A DNA stretch of 52,171 bases from an uncultured Bacteroidales bacterium. GTDB taxonomy: Bacteria > Bacteroidota > Bacteroidia > Bacteroidales > UBA932. The notes under the pieces were generated by a model. The model did not search any database and was not told where the DNA came from. It was given only the letters and a program-made list of their open reading frames with translations. Shown piece by piece: positions 1-7,846 of this stretch. Numbering within the stretch: position 1 is the first letter of the stretch; every line of letters starts with the position of its first letter. The stretch lies in contig CAJOHK010000024.1 of the NCBI GenBank assembly GCA_905234285.1, positions 1 through 52,171 of the forward strand, read 5' to 3'. Made by a program: the position numbers and the translations under genes.

Positions 1-51
1 CACCCACGCCGATGGTACTGACCCACCAGTTGGGAGAGTAGGTAGCTGCGG
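1..51 (+). rRNA. rrf: 5S ribosomal RNA, 3' end (partial)
   Basis: The first 50 or so bases match the conserved 3' portion of bacterial 5S rRNA: a GCCGATGGTACTG block, then a GGGAGAGTAGGT block, then GCTGC-G. The 5' part lies outside the window. A strong hairpin terminator follows immediately, so this is probably the end of an rRNA operon. The exact mature 3' end is estimated. Confidence 0.9.
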
Positions 52-58
52 TTTTTCG

Positions 59-98
59 AGAGCCCTGAAGGTCAAACGACCTCCAGGGCTCTTTCTTT
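59..98 (+). terminator. Rho-independent terminator of the rRNA operon
   Basis: A 15-bp stem (59-73 with 78-92, one A-C mismatch) closes a four-base AAAC loop and is followed by a T-rich run. It sits directly after the 5S rRNA. Confidence 0.88.
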
Positions 99-148
99 TG
101 TGTTATTCCATCAAAATGATTAATTTTGTTAGGATATATCCTTGTAGC

Positions 149-1339
149 ATGACAGCAGTTTATACTATTACATCCGGACTTCACGACGAAGCATCCGTTT
201 CCCGTATCAGCGACCAATTCTTGAATGGCGTGTTCCCGGACGGGAATTATACGTTCAAAGGTGTCGAGTTTGCCGATTTTGGCACTCATGACCTGGATCT
301 CATCTACGTGAGAACCGGCGGCGCTGAGGGAATCTTCAAACAATTGTTGCCGGAAATGCTTGCCCGCGGCATTGAGCGTTATTATTTGCTCACTTCGGGT
401 AAGAGCAATTCGTTGGCTGCTTCGCTGGAAATCCTTTCCTATCTGCGTCAGCGGGGCCTCACGGGTGAGGTCCTTCATGGCAGCGAGGAGTATCTGCGAG
501 GCCGCATAGAGGCACTTGAAACGGTTGCCAAGGCCCGTAAGCAATTGCAGGGCTCCCGAATCGGCATTATCGGCCAGCCTTCCGATTGGCTCATTGCCAG
601 TGCGGCCGATCCGGTGCGCATAATGGAAAAGCTGAGCGCCAAGCTGGTCGAGATTCCCATGGAGGACCTGCTGCAGGAAATTGCCAGAGCGCCTAAATCG
701 GACGCACCCGCAGAGGTCCCTATGGCAGAATCGGTGCGTAAATCTTATCCTGGCGCCACCCAAATCTACCATGCGCTGGGGGTGCTGGTACGGAAGTATC
801 AGCTTACCGCACTCACACTCAGATGCTTTGACCTCCTGACCAGTGTGGGCAACACCGGCTGTCTGGCCCTGGCCTCCTTCAATGCCGACGGCTTCCCGGC
901 TTCCTGCGAAGGCGATGTCCCGGCCCTGCTCTCCATGATGATAGCCCAGGCGCTCACAGGGTGTACCGGTTTCCAGGCCAATCCCTCCAGGATAGATGTA
1001 GAAACGGGGAAAATACTCTTCGCTCATTGCACTGTACCCTTCAACATGGTAACTAATTGGCAGTACGATACGCATTTTGAGTCAGGTATTGGCGTGGGAA
1101 TCCACGGTGAGCTCCCGGAGGGCCCCGTGACCGTGTTTAAGGTATCCGGCAAACTGGATCGGCATTTTGCTGCCGAGGGGGAACTGCTTTATAATCAGTA
1201 CGAGGACAATCTGTGCCGGACACAGGTGGTGCTGCAGCTAAAACCGGAGGATGCCAAATACTTCCTCACCAACCCCATCGGCAACCATCACATCATTATC
1301 CCAGGCCACTGCAAGGCCCTTTTGGAGGAATTGCTCTAG
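149..1339 (+). CDS. L-fucose/L-arabinose isomerase-fold protein
   Basis: A 396-residue cytoplasmic protein. The C-terminal half carries hallmarks of the FucI/AraA isomerase fold: a CLALASFNADGFPASCEGDVP segment (about residues 248-268), a downstream NPSRID motif and an AHCTVP motif. In sugar isomerases such Glu, Asp and His residues bind the metal or the substrate. The substrate cannot be told from sequence; this divergent branch may not be a true fucose isomerase. An upstream in-frame start at 98 falls inside the rRNA terminator, so I choose the ATG at 149. The Fur-family gene starts 3 bases after the stop, so the two are probably co-transcribed. No signal peptide or membrane segment is seen. 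Confidence 0.75.
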   Translation: MTAVYTITSGLHDEASVSRISDQFLNGVFPDGNYTFKGVEFADFGTHDLDLIYVRTGGAEGIFKQLLPEMLARGIERYYLLTSGKSNSLAASLEILSYLRQRGLTGEVLHGSEEYLRGRIEALETVAKARKQLQGSRIGIIGQPSDWLIASAADPVRIMEKLSAKLVEIPMEDLLQEIARAPKSDAPAEVPMAESVRKSYPGATQIYHALGVLVRKYQLTALTLRCFDLLTSVGNTGCLALASFNADGFPASCEGDVPALLSMMIAQALTGCTGFQANPSRIDVETGKILFAHCTVPFNMVTNWQYDTHFESGIGVGIHGELPEGPVTVFKVSGKLDRHFAAEGELLYNQYEDNLCRTQVVLQLKPEDAKYFLTNPIGNHHIIIPGHCKALLEELL

Positions 1340-1342
1340 TCT

Positions 1343-1750
1343 ATGGAAAAGCTTGAACATCTGCTGGAAGAGCATGGCGTAAAGATTACGCCCAATCGGC
1401 TGCTCATTGCCAAGGCCCTGCAGGAGGCGGGGCGTCCGCTCTCCATGATGGAACTGGAATCCTTAATTGAGACTATCGACAAGAGTAATGTATTCAGGAC
1501 GCTGCTGGTCTTTAAGGATGCCCATCTGGTTCATGCGCTGGAAGATACCGGAGACGGTGTTCGCTATGAGCTCTGTCACAGTCATCATGACGGCCGCGAT
1601 GACGATATCCATGTCCATTTCTATTGCACCCATTGCCATCGTACCTTCTGCCTGGAAGATACGCCCATCCCTCCTGTGAGCGTACCGGACGGGTATGTTC
1701 AGGAAACGGCTTCCTATTTGATAAAGGGGATTTGTCCCGATTGCCAATAA
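1343..1750 (+). CDS. Fur-family metal-responsive transcriptional regulator
   Basis: A 135-residue protein with the Fur architecture. An N-terminal winged helix (about residues 1-75, with KITPNRLLIAKAL and the recognition-helix-like DKSNVFRTL) is followed by a metal-binding half. That half has a His-rich CHSHHDGRDDDIHVHFYC stretch and two structural zinc Cys pairs, CTHC near residue 95 and CPDC at the extreme C terminus. The family senses Fe, Zn, Mn or peroxide; the double Cys pair and His-rich linker fit Fur/Zur, but the metal cannot be assigned. It starts 3 bases after the isomerase-like gene. The SRP RNA runs convergently toward its stop, with the SRP T-tract overlapping its last bases. Confidence 0.88.
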   Translation: MEKLEHLLEEHGVKITPNRLLIAKALQEAGRPLSMMELESLIETIDKSNVFRTLLVFKDAHLVHALEDTGDGVRYELCHSHHDGRDDDIHVHFYCTHCHRTFCLEDTPIPPVSVPDGYVQETASYLIKGICPDCQ

Positions 1751-1754
1751 AAAA

Positions 1755-1851
1755 GGGAAAGCTGATTACATCGCACCGCTACGACCTCCTACCCTTGCTG
1801 CATTCCTGCCCTGGGGGAGTTCAGAGGGAGCTGGTCGTGTAAGACTTTCCC
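1755..1851 (-). ncRNA. ffs: Signal recognition particle RNA (4.5S-type, small bacterial SRP RNA)
   Basis: Read on the minus strand, this 97-base segment contains the conserved SRP Alu-less helix 8 signature: CAGGGCAGGAA, then GCAGCAAGGGTA. Complementary ends (GGGAAAG at the 5' end, CTTTCCC at the 3' end) close the rod-like fold. A run of Ts on the minus strand (1754 down to 1749) follows as terminator. The RNA pairs with Ffh to target nascent membrane proteins. Ends are set by the terminal helix. Confidence 0.92.
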
Positions 1852-1855
1852 AATG

Positions 1856-1886
1856 CAAAGATAGTCAAATATTGGAAACTATCCAA
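1856..1886 (-). promoter_or_regulatory. Bacteroidota-type promoter of the SRP RNA
   Basis: The minus strand shows a TATCTTTG -7 box (1863-1856) and a TTGG -33 element (1886-1883) separated by 19 bases. Transcription would begin a few bases downstream, at the GGG of the SRP RNA. The -33 element lies in the last codons of the cytidine deaminase gene. Confidence 0.8.
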
Positions 1887-2361
1887 TAGTGAGGCTATCG
1901 AAGATAAACGGCAATACGTCTTCTACCTGGTTAAACTTGCGGATGCGTTTGCTGCCCACGAGGATAATCTTGAAGGGGTGTTTGTACTTCTTTTGATACT
2001 CGGCCATTACCTGACGGCAGGCGCCGCAAGGGGAGGCAGGACTTTCGCACAGGACGCCATGGTCGCTGCCTGCGATGGCCAGTGTGTCAAAGGGGACATC
2101 CGGGTAATTGGCGCTGGCCCAGAACATGGCTACGCGCTCTGCGCAGAGGCCGCTGGGATAGGCTGCATTCTCCTGGTTGGCGCCCTTGACAATGAGGCCG
2201 TTAGCCAGCCTGAGGGCGGCGCCTACCTGAAAGTTGGAATAAGGCGAATAGGAGCCCTTTTGGGCTTCCCTACAAGCGGCAACCAACTCCTGGTCTTCCG
2301 GGAGCATCTGGTCCACGGAAGCGTATTCTTCATAATGAATGTTTAGTGTTTGTTTCATCAT
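1879..2361 (-). CDS. cdd: Cytidine deaminase
   Basis: A 160-residue zinc-dependent cytidine deaminase, converting cytidine/deoxycytidine to uridine/deoxyuridine in pyrimidine salvage. The zinc site is complete: LCAERVA (zinc Cys plus catalytic Glu) and PCGACRQV (two zinc Cys). SYSPYSNFQVGAA is the usual N-terminal substrate-site motif. The frame is open to a TTG at 2412 overlapping the upstream gene's end, but the ATG at 2361 (or the next at 2358) gives the normal family length and N terminus. The gene follows the pseudouridine synthase gene by about 50 bases on the same strand. Its end overlaps the -33 element of the SRP RNA promoter. Confidence 0.93.
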   Translation of the reverse strand: MMKQTLNIHYEEYASVDQMLPEDQELVAACREAQKGSYSPYSNFQVGAALRLANGLIVKGANQENAAYPSGLCAERVAMFWASANYPDVPFDTLAIAGSDHGVLCESPASPCGACRQVMAEYQKKYKHPFKIILVGSKRIRKFNQVEDVLPFIFDSLTIG

Positions 2362-2412
2362 GTGGGGCTCGTTTGCTAACAACGGCTTTACAAGATAAGC
2401 ATTTTTTTTCAA

Positions 2413-3366
2413 TTATCGTTTGATACGGTCAAAAGATTCGGGGAGGGGAGAGGCGCAGCGGACCATTTTCCCGGAGAACGGGTTGCGGAACACCAGACTG
2501 GCGGCGTGTAGGGCCAGTCGCCGGCAGGGATTGGTTTCGGCGCCGTATTTTTCGTCGCCGGCTACGGGTGCATCCATTTCGTAGGCGGCATGGACGCGAA
2601 TCTGGTTCTTGCGCCCGGTTTCCAGATTGAACTCTACCAGCGTATAGTGGCGGGCGCGCCCCAGTACCCTGTAATGGGTAATGGCCAGCTGCCCGTCTTT
2701 CACTTCGGTAGGCGAGGAAGTCATTTTGAGGGACTTAGGATTCTCTACCAGCCAACTCTGCACGGCTCCGGCGTCCTTTTCTACCGTCCCTTCCAGCCAG
2801 GCTACATAGCGGCGCTCGGCTACCAGCTCCTTCCATTTGCTCTGGAGGATGTCTTTGGCACGCTCGTTCTTGGCAAAGACCAGCACACCGGACGTGCCGC
2901 GGTCTATGCGGTGCACAATCCAGATTTTGGCGGTGGATCGGTCCGGCTCCCGGCCCGATATGAGGTCTTCCTTGCGCTGCATGCGGGCATTTACCTTGAC
3001 ATAGGCGTTTAACAGGGAGTACAGCGTGTTCTTTTCCTTTCCGGTGGCCACGGTGAGCATGCCGGAGGGCTTGTCTACCACCAGGTAGTTCTCGTCTTCG
3101 AAGAGAATCTTGACGCCGGCCTTGAGCACTTCCTCGCGGGCATCGCCGCGTACGGCACGGGCGATGGAAATGCCTTTGGGCAGCACTTCTATCTTGTCGC
3201 CCTCACGAAGCGGCGCATCAAAAGCGGTAAGGCTCTCTCCGTTCACCGTAATTTGCCCTTTGGACAACATGTTCTTGATGCTGGTGCGGGACTGGCCGGG
3301 AAGGATTTCAAAGAGGTATTGGAGGAGTTGCGCCGGATGCGTGGCGGTGTATTTCTGAGCGCTCAT
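2413..3366 (-). CDS. RluA-family RNA pseudouridine synthase with S4 domain
   Basis: A 317-residue enzyme that isomerises uridine to pseudouridine in rRNA or tRNA. An N-terminal S4 RNA-binding domain (about residues 25-75, RTSIKNMLSKGQITVNGE) precedes the catalytic RluA domain. The catalytic motif is HRIDRGTSGVLVFAKN (about residue 153), whose Asp is the family nucleophile; LETGRKNQIRVHA lies further on. The architecture matches RluC/RluD-type enzymes, but the RNA target cannot be assigned. Its start overlaps the stop of the upstream leucine-rich-repeat gene by four bases (ATGA), so translation is probably coupled. Confidence 0.9.
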   Translation of the reverse strand: MSAQKYTATHPAQLLQYLFEILPGQSRTSIKNMLSKGQITVNGESLTAFDAPLREGDKIEVLPKGISIARAVRGDAREEVLKAGVKILFEDENYLVVDKPSGMLTVATGKEKNTLYSLLNAYVKVNARMQRKEDLISGREPDRSTAKIWIVHRIDRGTSGVLVFAKNERAKDILQSKWKELVAERRYVAWLEGTVEKDAGAVQSWLVENPKSLKMTSSPTEVKDGQLAITHYRVLGRARHYTLVEFNLETGRKNQIRVHAAYEMDAPVAGDEKYGAETNPCRRLALHAASLVFRNPFSGKMVRCASPLPESFDRIKR

Positions 3367-3983
3367 AGTTCTTGGATATACTTGTGCAAGTGCTTGGGCA
3401 GCAATTGCTTAAAACGGTCTTTTGTTCCCTTGGGGACGCATATCTCTTCCAGGGATTCGCAGTCGTCAAAGACATCCTGGCCGATAGCTTCCAGTTCTTT
3501 GTTAAGCCGGACACGGTACAGGTTGATGCAGCCCTGGAACGCGCCGTCGCCAATCACGCGGACATGCGCCGGCAGGCTGATCTTTTCCAGCTGCCAGCAG
3601 TCCATGAAGGCCGACGCTCCAATGGAAAGCAAACTGGCCGGAAGCTTGATGGACAGCAGTTCCCCGCATTCGGCAAAGGCGCCCACCCCGATGTGCGTAA
3701 CCGAGGCCGGCAGATGGATCTTTTCCAGGTAGGAGGAGCGCTCCTCCAGGGGAATCTCTTCGCCGACTTTCCTGTCGGCCATATAGTCCTGGAAGGCAAA
3801 GACGTCGTTGCAGATGATTTCGCAACCATCACGCACGGTAATCTCTGTGGGAAAATTCTCGGCGTCCAGCAGGCGTTTTCCGTCGGCCGAATAGCTTACG
3901 CAGTTGTCGCTGTCCCAAACGTCCCGGCTCAGCTCTTCCTGCGACGCTGCTGTGGGGACGGACAAAATCGATTCCAGAGTCAT
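3363..3983 (-). CDS. BspA-type leucine-rich-repeat protein
   Basis: A 206-residue protein built of about four BspA/Treponema-type leucine-rich repeats (LRR_5). Each has the pattern LPASVTHIGVGAFAECGELLSI, with the invariant IG..AF..C.L core, between about residues 88 and 185. There is no signal peptide, unlike most surface BspA proteins, so it is predicted to be cytoplasmic. The four-base overlap with the pseudouridine synthase gene suggests co-translation. A binding or scaffolding role is the usual reading of this fold; the partner is unknown. Confidence 0.75.
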   Translation of the reverse strand: MTLESILSVPTAASQEELSRDVWDSDNCVSYSADGKRLLDAENFPTEITVRDGCEIICNDVFAFQDYMADRKVGEEIPLEERSSYLEKIHLPASVTHIGVGAFAECGELLSIKLPASLLSIGASAFMDCWQLEKISLPAHVRVIGDGAFQGCINLYRVRLNKELEAIGQDVFDDCESLEEICVPKGTKDRFKQLLPKHLHKYIQEL

Positions 3984-3987
3984 GGAA

Positions 3988-4449
3988 TTAGAAGGTTTTC
4001 ACGAATTCGATGTCCTTCTTGAGCATTACCTTAGGCTCCATGGCCGATACCTTTTGGAAAAGCTTGAACTGGTAGGCGGGGGAGAGGTACACCTTGTGCT
4101 CGTTCTTCCCCTTGCGCCACCATTTGTAAAAGGCGATAGGGTCTGTGTCGTAGGGGATGCGGGCTTCTATCTCGGAGGAATAGCCGGGAAAGTCGATCAT
4201 CATTTTGAGGCCGGTGATTCGCCGATAATACTCATAATCGGCCCTGCGGAGCTTGGATACCAGGGGCGCGAATACTTCCATCTGGTCTACCTGCAGGGTT
4301 TTTTCCTTGACGACGAGCCGGTGAATGCGCACAGGATCTTTGAGAAGCCACTCTCCAATTTTCAAGGTCACGGGGCCGTCTTCGCAGTCCAGTGTAAGTA
4401 GGTCAGAGGAAAAATAAATTTTTTCCGAATCTAGCGGGAATTCTTCCAT
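3988..4449 (-). CDS. Conserved-type hypothetical protein
   Basis: A 153-residue protein that I do not recognise. It is soluble-looking, without signal peptide or membrane segments, and moderately charged (DPIAFYKWWRKGKNEHKVYLSP near the C terminus). The frame is open to 4722, but that would run through the riboswitch on the other strand. The ATG at 4449 lies about 18 bases after a clear minus-strand -7 box, so it is the likely start. It ends 4 bases before the LRR gene and probably heads the minus-strand operon that runs down to cdd. Confidence 0.6.
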   Translation of the reverse strand: MEEFPLDSEKIYFSSDLLTLDCEDGPVTLKIGEWLLKDPVRIHRLVVKEKTLQVDQMEVFAPLVSKLRRADYEYYRRITGLKMMIDFPGYSSEIEARIPYDTDPIAFYKWWRKGKNEHKVYLSPAYQFKLFQKVSAMEPKVMLKKDIEFVKTF

Positions 4450-4467
4450 TTTGTGCGCTATACGTTG

Positions 4468-4498
4468 CAAATATATGAAAAAAATTTCTTTTTCCGAA
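4468..4498 (-). promoter_or_regulatory. Bacteroidota-type promoter for the LRR/pseudouridine synthase operon
   Basis: The minus strand has TATATTTG (4475-4468) as the -7 box and TTCG (4498-4495) 19 bases upstream as a near-consensus -33. Transcription would start near 4463, giving a leader of roughly 14 bases. It is back to back with the plus-strand promoter of the cobalamin operon. Confidence 0.65.
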
Positions 4499-4506
4499 TT
4501 TTTTTC

Positions 4507-4537
4507 TTTCGTCTGTCGCCGGGCTTTTGTATCTTTG
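4507..4537 (+). promoter_or_regulatory. Bacteroidota-type promoter for btuG-btuB
   Basis: TATCTTTG at 4530-4537 is a consensus -7 box, with a TTTCG element at 4507-4511 eighteen bases upstream. The predicted transcript begins around 4542, just before the first paired stem of the cobalamin riboswitch. Confidence 0.8.
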
Positions 4538-4545
4538 TAACGGAT

Positions 4546-4708
4546 TATGGTGATTTGCCGGTGTCTTTCCGGCGGCTTAATAGGGAATCCGGTGCAAATC
4601 CGGGACTGTGCCCGCAGCTGTGTCGTCCATATCGGCTCCCATTCCATGCCATTGTTCCACTGAGGAATGAGAAGGCGGGAGCCGGGATCAGTCAGAAGAC
4701 CTGCCATA
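4546..4708 (+). promoter_or_regulatory. Cobalamin riboswitch
   Basis: The region has the conserved cobalamin aptamer blocks in order: TAATAGGGAATCCGGTG, then AAATCCGGGACTGTGCCCGCAGCTGT, then CCACTGAGG, then a B12-box-like CAGTCAGAAGACCTGCC. The outermost helix can form between TATGG (4546-4550) and CCATA (4704-4708). It lies between the promoter and btuG. In this class cobalamin binding usually represses uptake genes. A short GGGA/TCCC hairpin (about 4734-4745) just before the start codon could belong to the expression platform. The roughly 315 bases between the divergent genes hold only this element and the two promoters. Confidence 0.96.
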
Positions 4709-4763
4709 GTCAAGTTAAACAAGGGGGCTCGGGGACAAGTCCCGGTTAAAACGATAATCTATC

Positions 4764-5915
4764 ATGAAAAAAACTGCTTGGTTTTTAGCAGCTCTGGCCG
4801 TTGTGTGCGCGTGCCAGAAAGATCCGGAAACACCGGACGATTCTACCCAGGAGGCTTCTCTACCGGAAGCCCCGGCGCAGGAGGCCAGATTGCTTTTCCT
4901 TCTGAACGAAGGAGCGATGGGAACCAACAATGCCTCGCTGGATGTCCTGAATGTAGCGCAGGGAACGTATGTGACCGGCGCTTTCAAAAAGCAGAATCCC
5001 GATGCCGGTGCCGGCCTGGGCGACGTAGGGAATGACATTGCCGTTGTGGCCGATGAAGTTTGGATGGTAATTAACAATTCGGGCCTGGTGGAGGTAGTGA
5101 GCGCCCAGGATCAGAAGGAAATTGCCGCCATACAGGTGGCCACCCCGCGCAATCTGGCTTTTGACGATAAATATGCCTACGTGACCTCCTGGAACGGGGC
5201 TTATGCCAAAGGTTCTTATGATGAGAACTATAAGTACGTCATCACGGATTATAAGAACCCCAAGGGCGTTGTGTACCGTATCAATCTCTCTACCAAAAAG
5301 GTAGATGGAAGCGTTGAAGTAGGCTACCAGCCTGAGGGCATTGCCTTCCAGGACGGCAAGCTCTATGTTGCCAACTCGGGCGGTATTTCCAGCCAGCTGG
5401 CCCCGAACTATGCCTACGACAAAACGCTGAGCATCATAGACACCCAGTCCTTCACCGTCACTAAAACGGTGGATGTGCAGGTGAACCTGAAGAATGTGTA
5501 CGCCGACGGAAAAGGTAACATCTATGTGACCACCCTGGGCAATTACGCCGATGTTCACTCGGGCCTCTATATGCTGACTGCCGACGGCAGCGTGAAACAT
5601 GTGGGCGACTATGTGAGCATGTCCACCATCCTGGACGGCACCGTCTATTGCGTGGGCGCCGAGAACGAGTATGACTGGGCCGCTGCCAGCAAGATCTACA
5701 AGGCATGGACCGCCAAAGAGGGCGTGAAGGCCGACTGGAACTTTACCATGGATGCCGCCGTTCCCTATGGCCTCTTTGCCTTGAACCCCGAAACCTTCTT
5801 TGTGGCAGACGCAGTAGATTACTGGAATCCCGGAAAACTGAGCTGTTACTATAAAGGTAAGAAGGTCTGGACGGTCACCGTGGGCGTGTGTCCCGGTCAC
5901 TTTGCCATTTGGTAG
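4764..5915 (+). CDS. btuG: BtuG-type surface cobalamin-binding lipoprotein
   Basis: A 383-residue lipoprotein: a short signal sequence ends in a lipobox (VCAC, Cys near residue 17), followed by an acidic, Pro/Thr-rich linker. The rest is a beta-propeller of the YncE/DUF5074 type, with repeated short patterns such as RNLAFDDKYAYVTSWNG, PEGIAFQDGKLYVANSGG and VYADGKGNIYVTTLG. In Bacteroides, BtuG is a surface propeller that binds B12 very tightly and hands it to BtuB. The cobalamin riboswitch upstream and the overlapping btuB downstream strongly support the same role here. The stop overlaps the predicted btuB start region. Confidence 0.9.
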   Translation: MKKTAWFLAALAVVCACQKDPETPDDSTQEASLPEAPAQEARLLFLLNEGAMGTNNASLDVLNVAQGTYVTGAFKKQNPDAGAGLGDVGNDIAVVADEVWMVINNSGLVEVVSAQDQKEIAAIQVATPRNLAFDDKYAYVTSWNGAYAKGSYDENYKYVITDYKNPKGVVYRINLSTKKVDGSVEVGYQPEGIAFQDGKLYVANSGGISSQLAPNYAYDKTLSIIDTQSFTVTKTVDVQVNLKNVYADGKGNIYVTTLGNYADVHSGLYMLTADGSVKHVGDYVSMSTILDGTVYCVGAENEYDWAAASKIYKAWTAKEGVKADWNFTMDAAVPYGLFALNPETFFVADAVDYWNPGKLSCYYKGKKVWTVTVGVCPGHFAIW

Positions 5916-7846
5916 CGCTTCTATTCATATCTGCGATGATTTGCCTGCAGGCTCCCGACAGTCTGCAGGCATCGTATGTGTATGCGGTGAAGGAGTTGCC
6001 GGTGGTGCGTCCCAGCGAGGAAGTTCAGCTCTCCCAGGAAGTTGCGCCGCCTGTTTTGGTGGCCGATATCCTGCGGCGTTTTACAGGCGTGCAGGTAAAG
6101 GACTATGGCGGGCTTGGCGGACTCAAGACCGTGAACGTACGGAGTCTGGGCAGTGAACATGTGGGCGTTTTCCTGGATGGCATCCAAGTGGATAATGCGC
6201 AAAATATGCAAGTGGACCTGGGCCGCTTCTCCACCGAAGGAATCGGCCAGGTGTCCCTGTACAATGGACAAAAGACCCGGCGCCTGCAAACTGCAAAAGA
6301 GTATGCTTCCGGTGCGGCCGTGCACCTGGACAGCAAACGGCCCGTGCACAGCGGTGGACAGTTCCGCGTGCGCGGCGGCTCCTTTGGCACCATCAATCCT
6401 TCGGCCAGCTGGAATCAGGTGCTGGGACGGGTTACGCTGCGTGTGTCGGCCGAATTCCTGCACAGCGACGGCCAGTACAAATATCCTTGTTTCGATACCA
6501 CCCTGGTTCGCGAAAACAGCGATATCCGCAGCCTCAGGCTGGAAACGCAGCTGTTTGGCAGTGTGAAAGGGGGAGAGTGGCAACTGCGACTGTATGCCTA
6601 CGGGTCGGAGCGCGGTTTTCCGGGACCGGTTATCCGCCGGGCCCTGGGCTTTCCCTTCAGTGCCGAGCGCCAGGCCGACCAGGACCTCTTTATCCAGGGC
6701 GGCTGGAATCAAGATTGGACGGCACGTTATGCTACTGCCGTCAAATTCAAATACGCCAACAACTATACCCATTATAACACACATCCGGAGAAGAATCCCA
6801 TGTCCATGCCCTGGGATGTGCATTACCGGCAGCAGAGTGCCTATCTGTCCCTGGCCCAGTCGCTGGTGCTGTGCAGCCCTTGGTCGGTGGATCTGAGCAC
6901 CGACGTGCAGCACAATACCCTGGATGCCGACAGCGGGCAATTCGTGCGCCCCCGCCGTACCGCTTTTACCGGTGCGCTGGCTACACGGGTAGTATGGGAA
7001 AAATTCCGGGCGGCCGCGCATCTGGTTTACCAGGGCACCTGGGACAGGTACGACGCGTCTGAGGCAGGCGGTTGGTCCCGCGAAAACAGCTACCGCGATG
7101 CCTGGATGCCGTCATTGAGCCTGTTCTATGCCCCCTGGAAATGGCTGGAGGCCGATGCTTTTGTAAAACGCAGCTATCGGCTTCCTTCTTTCAACGACCT
7201 GTATTATACCCAGATGGGGAACGCTTCCCTCCGGCCGGAATCGGCCTTCCAGGCCGGGGCCGATATCCGGGCCCAAGCAGCGCTGAGGTCCTGGGATTGG
7301 GAGTTGCGGGTTTCGCCGTATTACAACCGGGTGTCGGATAAGATTGTGGCCATCCCAACGTCTTCCCAGTTCCGCTGGACCATGCTCAATATCGGCATCG
7401 TAGATGTGCTCGGGGTGGATATCAAGGCCCGGACGGGCTTCCATGAAGGAGACTGGCAGGGCGTCCTTACGCTCCGATATACCTTTCAGCAGGCCCTGGA
7501 CCACAGTGACCCCGCAAGCCTCACCTGGGGTAACCAGGTCCCCTATATTCCCCGGCATAGCGGCAGCGGAGACCTCTTGCTGGGCTGGCGAAAATGGTCC
7601 TTCTGCTGGGAAAGCACCTTTACCGGCGAACGCTGGTCCCGATCGGCCAACATTCCGGATTACCGGCTGGCCCCATGGAGCATCAGTGACGCGGCCCTGT
7701 CTTATACCCTTGATCTTTCCCGCCGATTGGCGCTGGATCTGAGTCTCCGCTGCAACAATCTGTTCAATCAGCGCTATCAAATTGTCCAGGGCTATCCCAT
7801 GCCCGGTTTCAACGCCATGCTGTCACTTACGCTTCGTATCTGCTAG
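5888..7846 (+). CDS. btuB: BtuB-like TonB-dependent cobalamin receptor
   Basis: A 652-residue outer-membrane TonB-dependent transporter. A signal peptide ends near ..LQA. A plug domain follows (about residues 40-150: VADILRRFTGVQVKDYGGLGG, VRSLGSEHVGVFLDGIQVDN), then a long 22-strand-type barrel with a typical LSLRCNNLFNQRYQ segment near the end. Position under the riboswitch and behind btuG assigns vitamin B12 as substrate. The start is uncertain: the GTG at 5888 overlaps btuG by 28 bases; a TTG at 5909 or the ATG at 5936 are alternatives. The protein ends in ..TLRIC rather than the usual terminal aromatic. Its TAG shares the palindrome CTAG with the stop codon of metF on the other strand. 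Confidence 0.92.
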   Translation: MSRSLCHLVALLFISAMICLQAPDSLQASYVYAVKELPVVRPSEEVQLSQEVAPPVLVADILRRFTGVQVKDYGGLGGLKTVNVRSLGSEHVGVFLDGIQVDNAQNMQVDLGRFSTEGIGQVSLYNGQKTRRLQTAKEYASGAAVHLDSKRPVHSGGQFRVRGGSFGTINPSASWNQVLGRVTLRVSAEFLHSDGQYKYPCFDTTLVRENSDIRSLRLETQLFGSVKGGEWQLRLYAYGSERGFPGPVIRRALGFPFSAERQADQDLFIQGGWNQDWTARYATAVKFKYANNYTHYNTHPEKNPMSMPWDVHYRQQSAYLSLAQSLVLCSPWSVDLSTDVQHNTLDADSGQFVRPRRTAFTGALATRVVWEKFRAAAHLVYQGTWDRYDASEAGGWSRENSYRDAWMPSLSLFYAPWKWLEADAFVKRSYRLPSFNDLYYTQMGNASLRPESAFQAGADIRAQAALRSWDWELRVSPYYNRVSDKIVAIPTSSQFRWTMLNIGIVDVLGVDIKARTGFHEGDWQGVLTLRYTFQQALDHSDPASLTWGNQVPYIPRHSGSGDLLLGWRKWSFCWESTFTGERWSRSANIPDYRLAPWSISDAALSYTLDLSRRLALDLSLRCNNLFNQRYQIVQGYPMPGFNAMLSLTLRIC

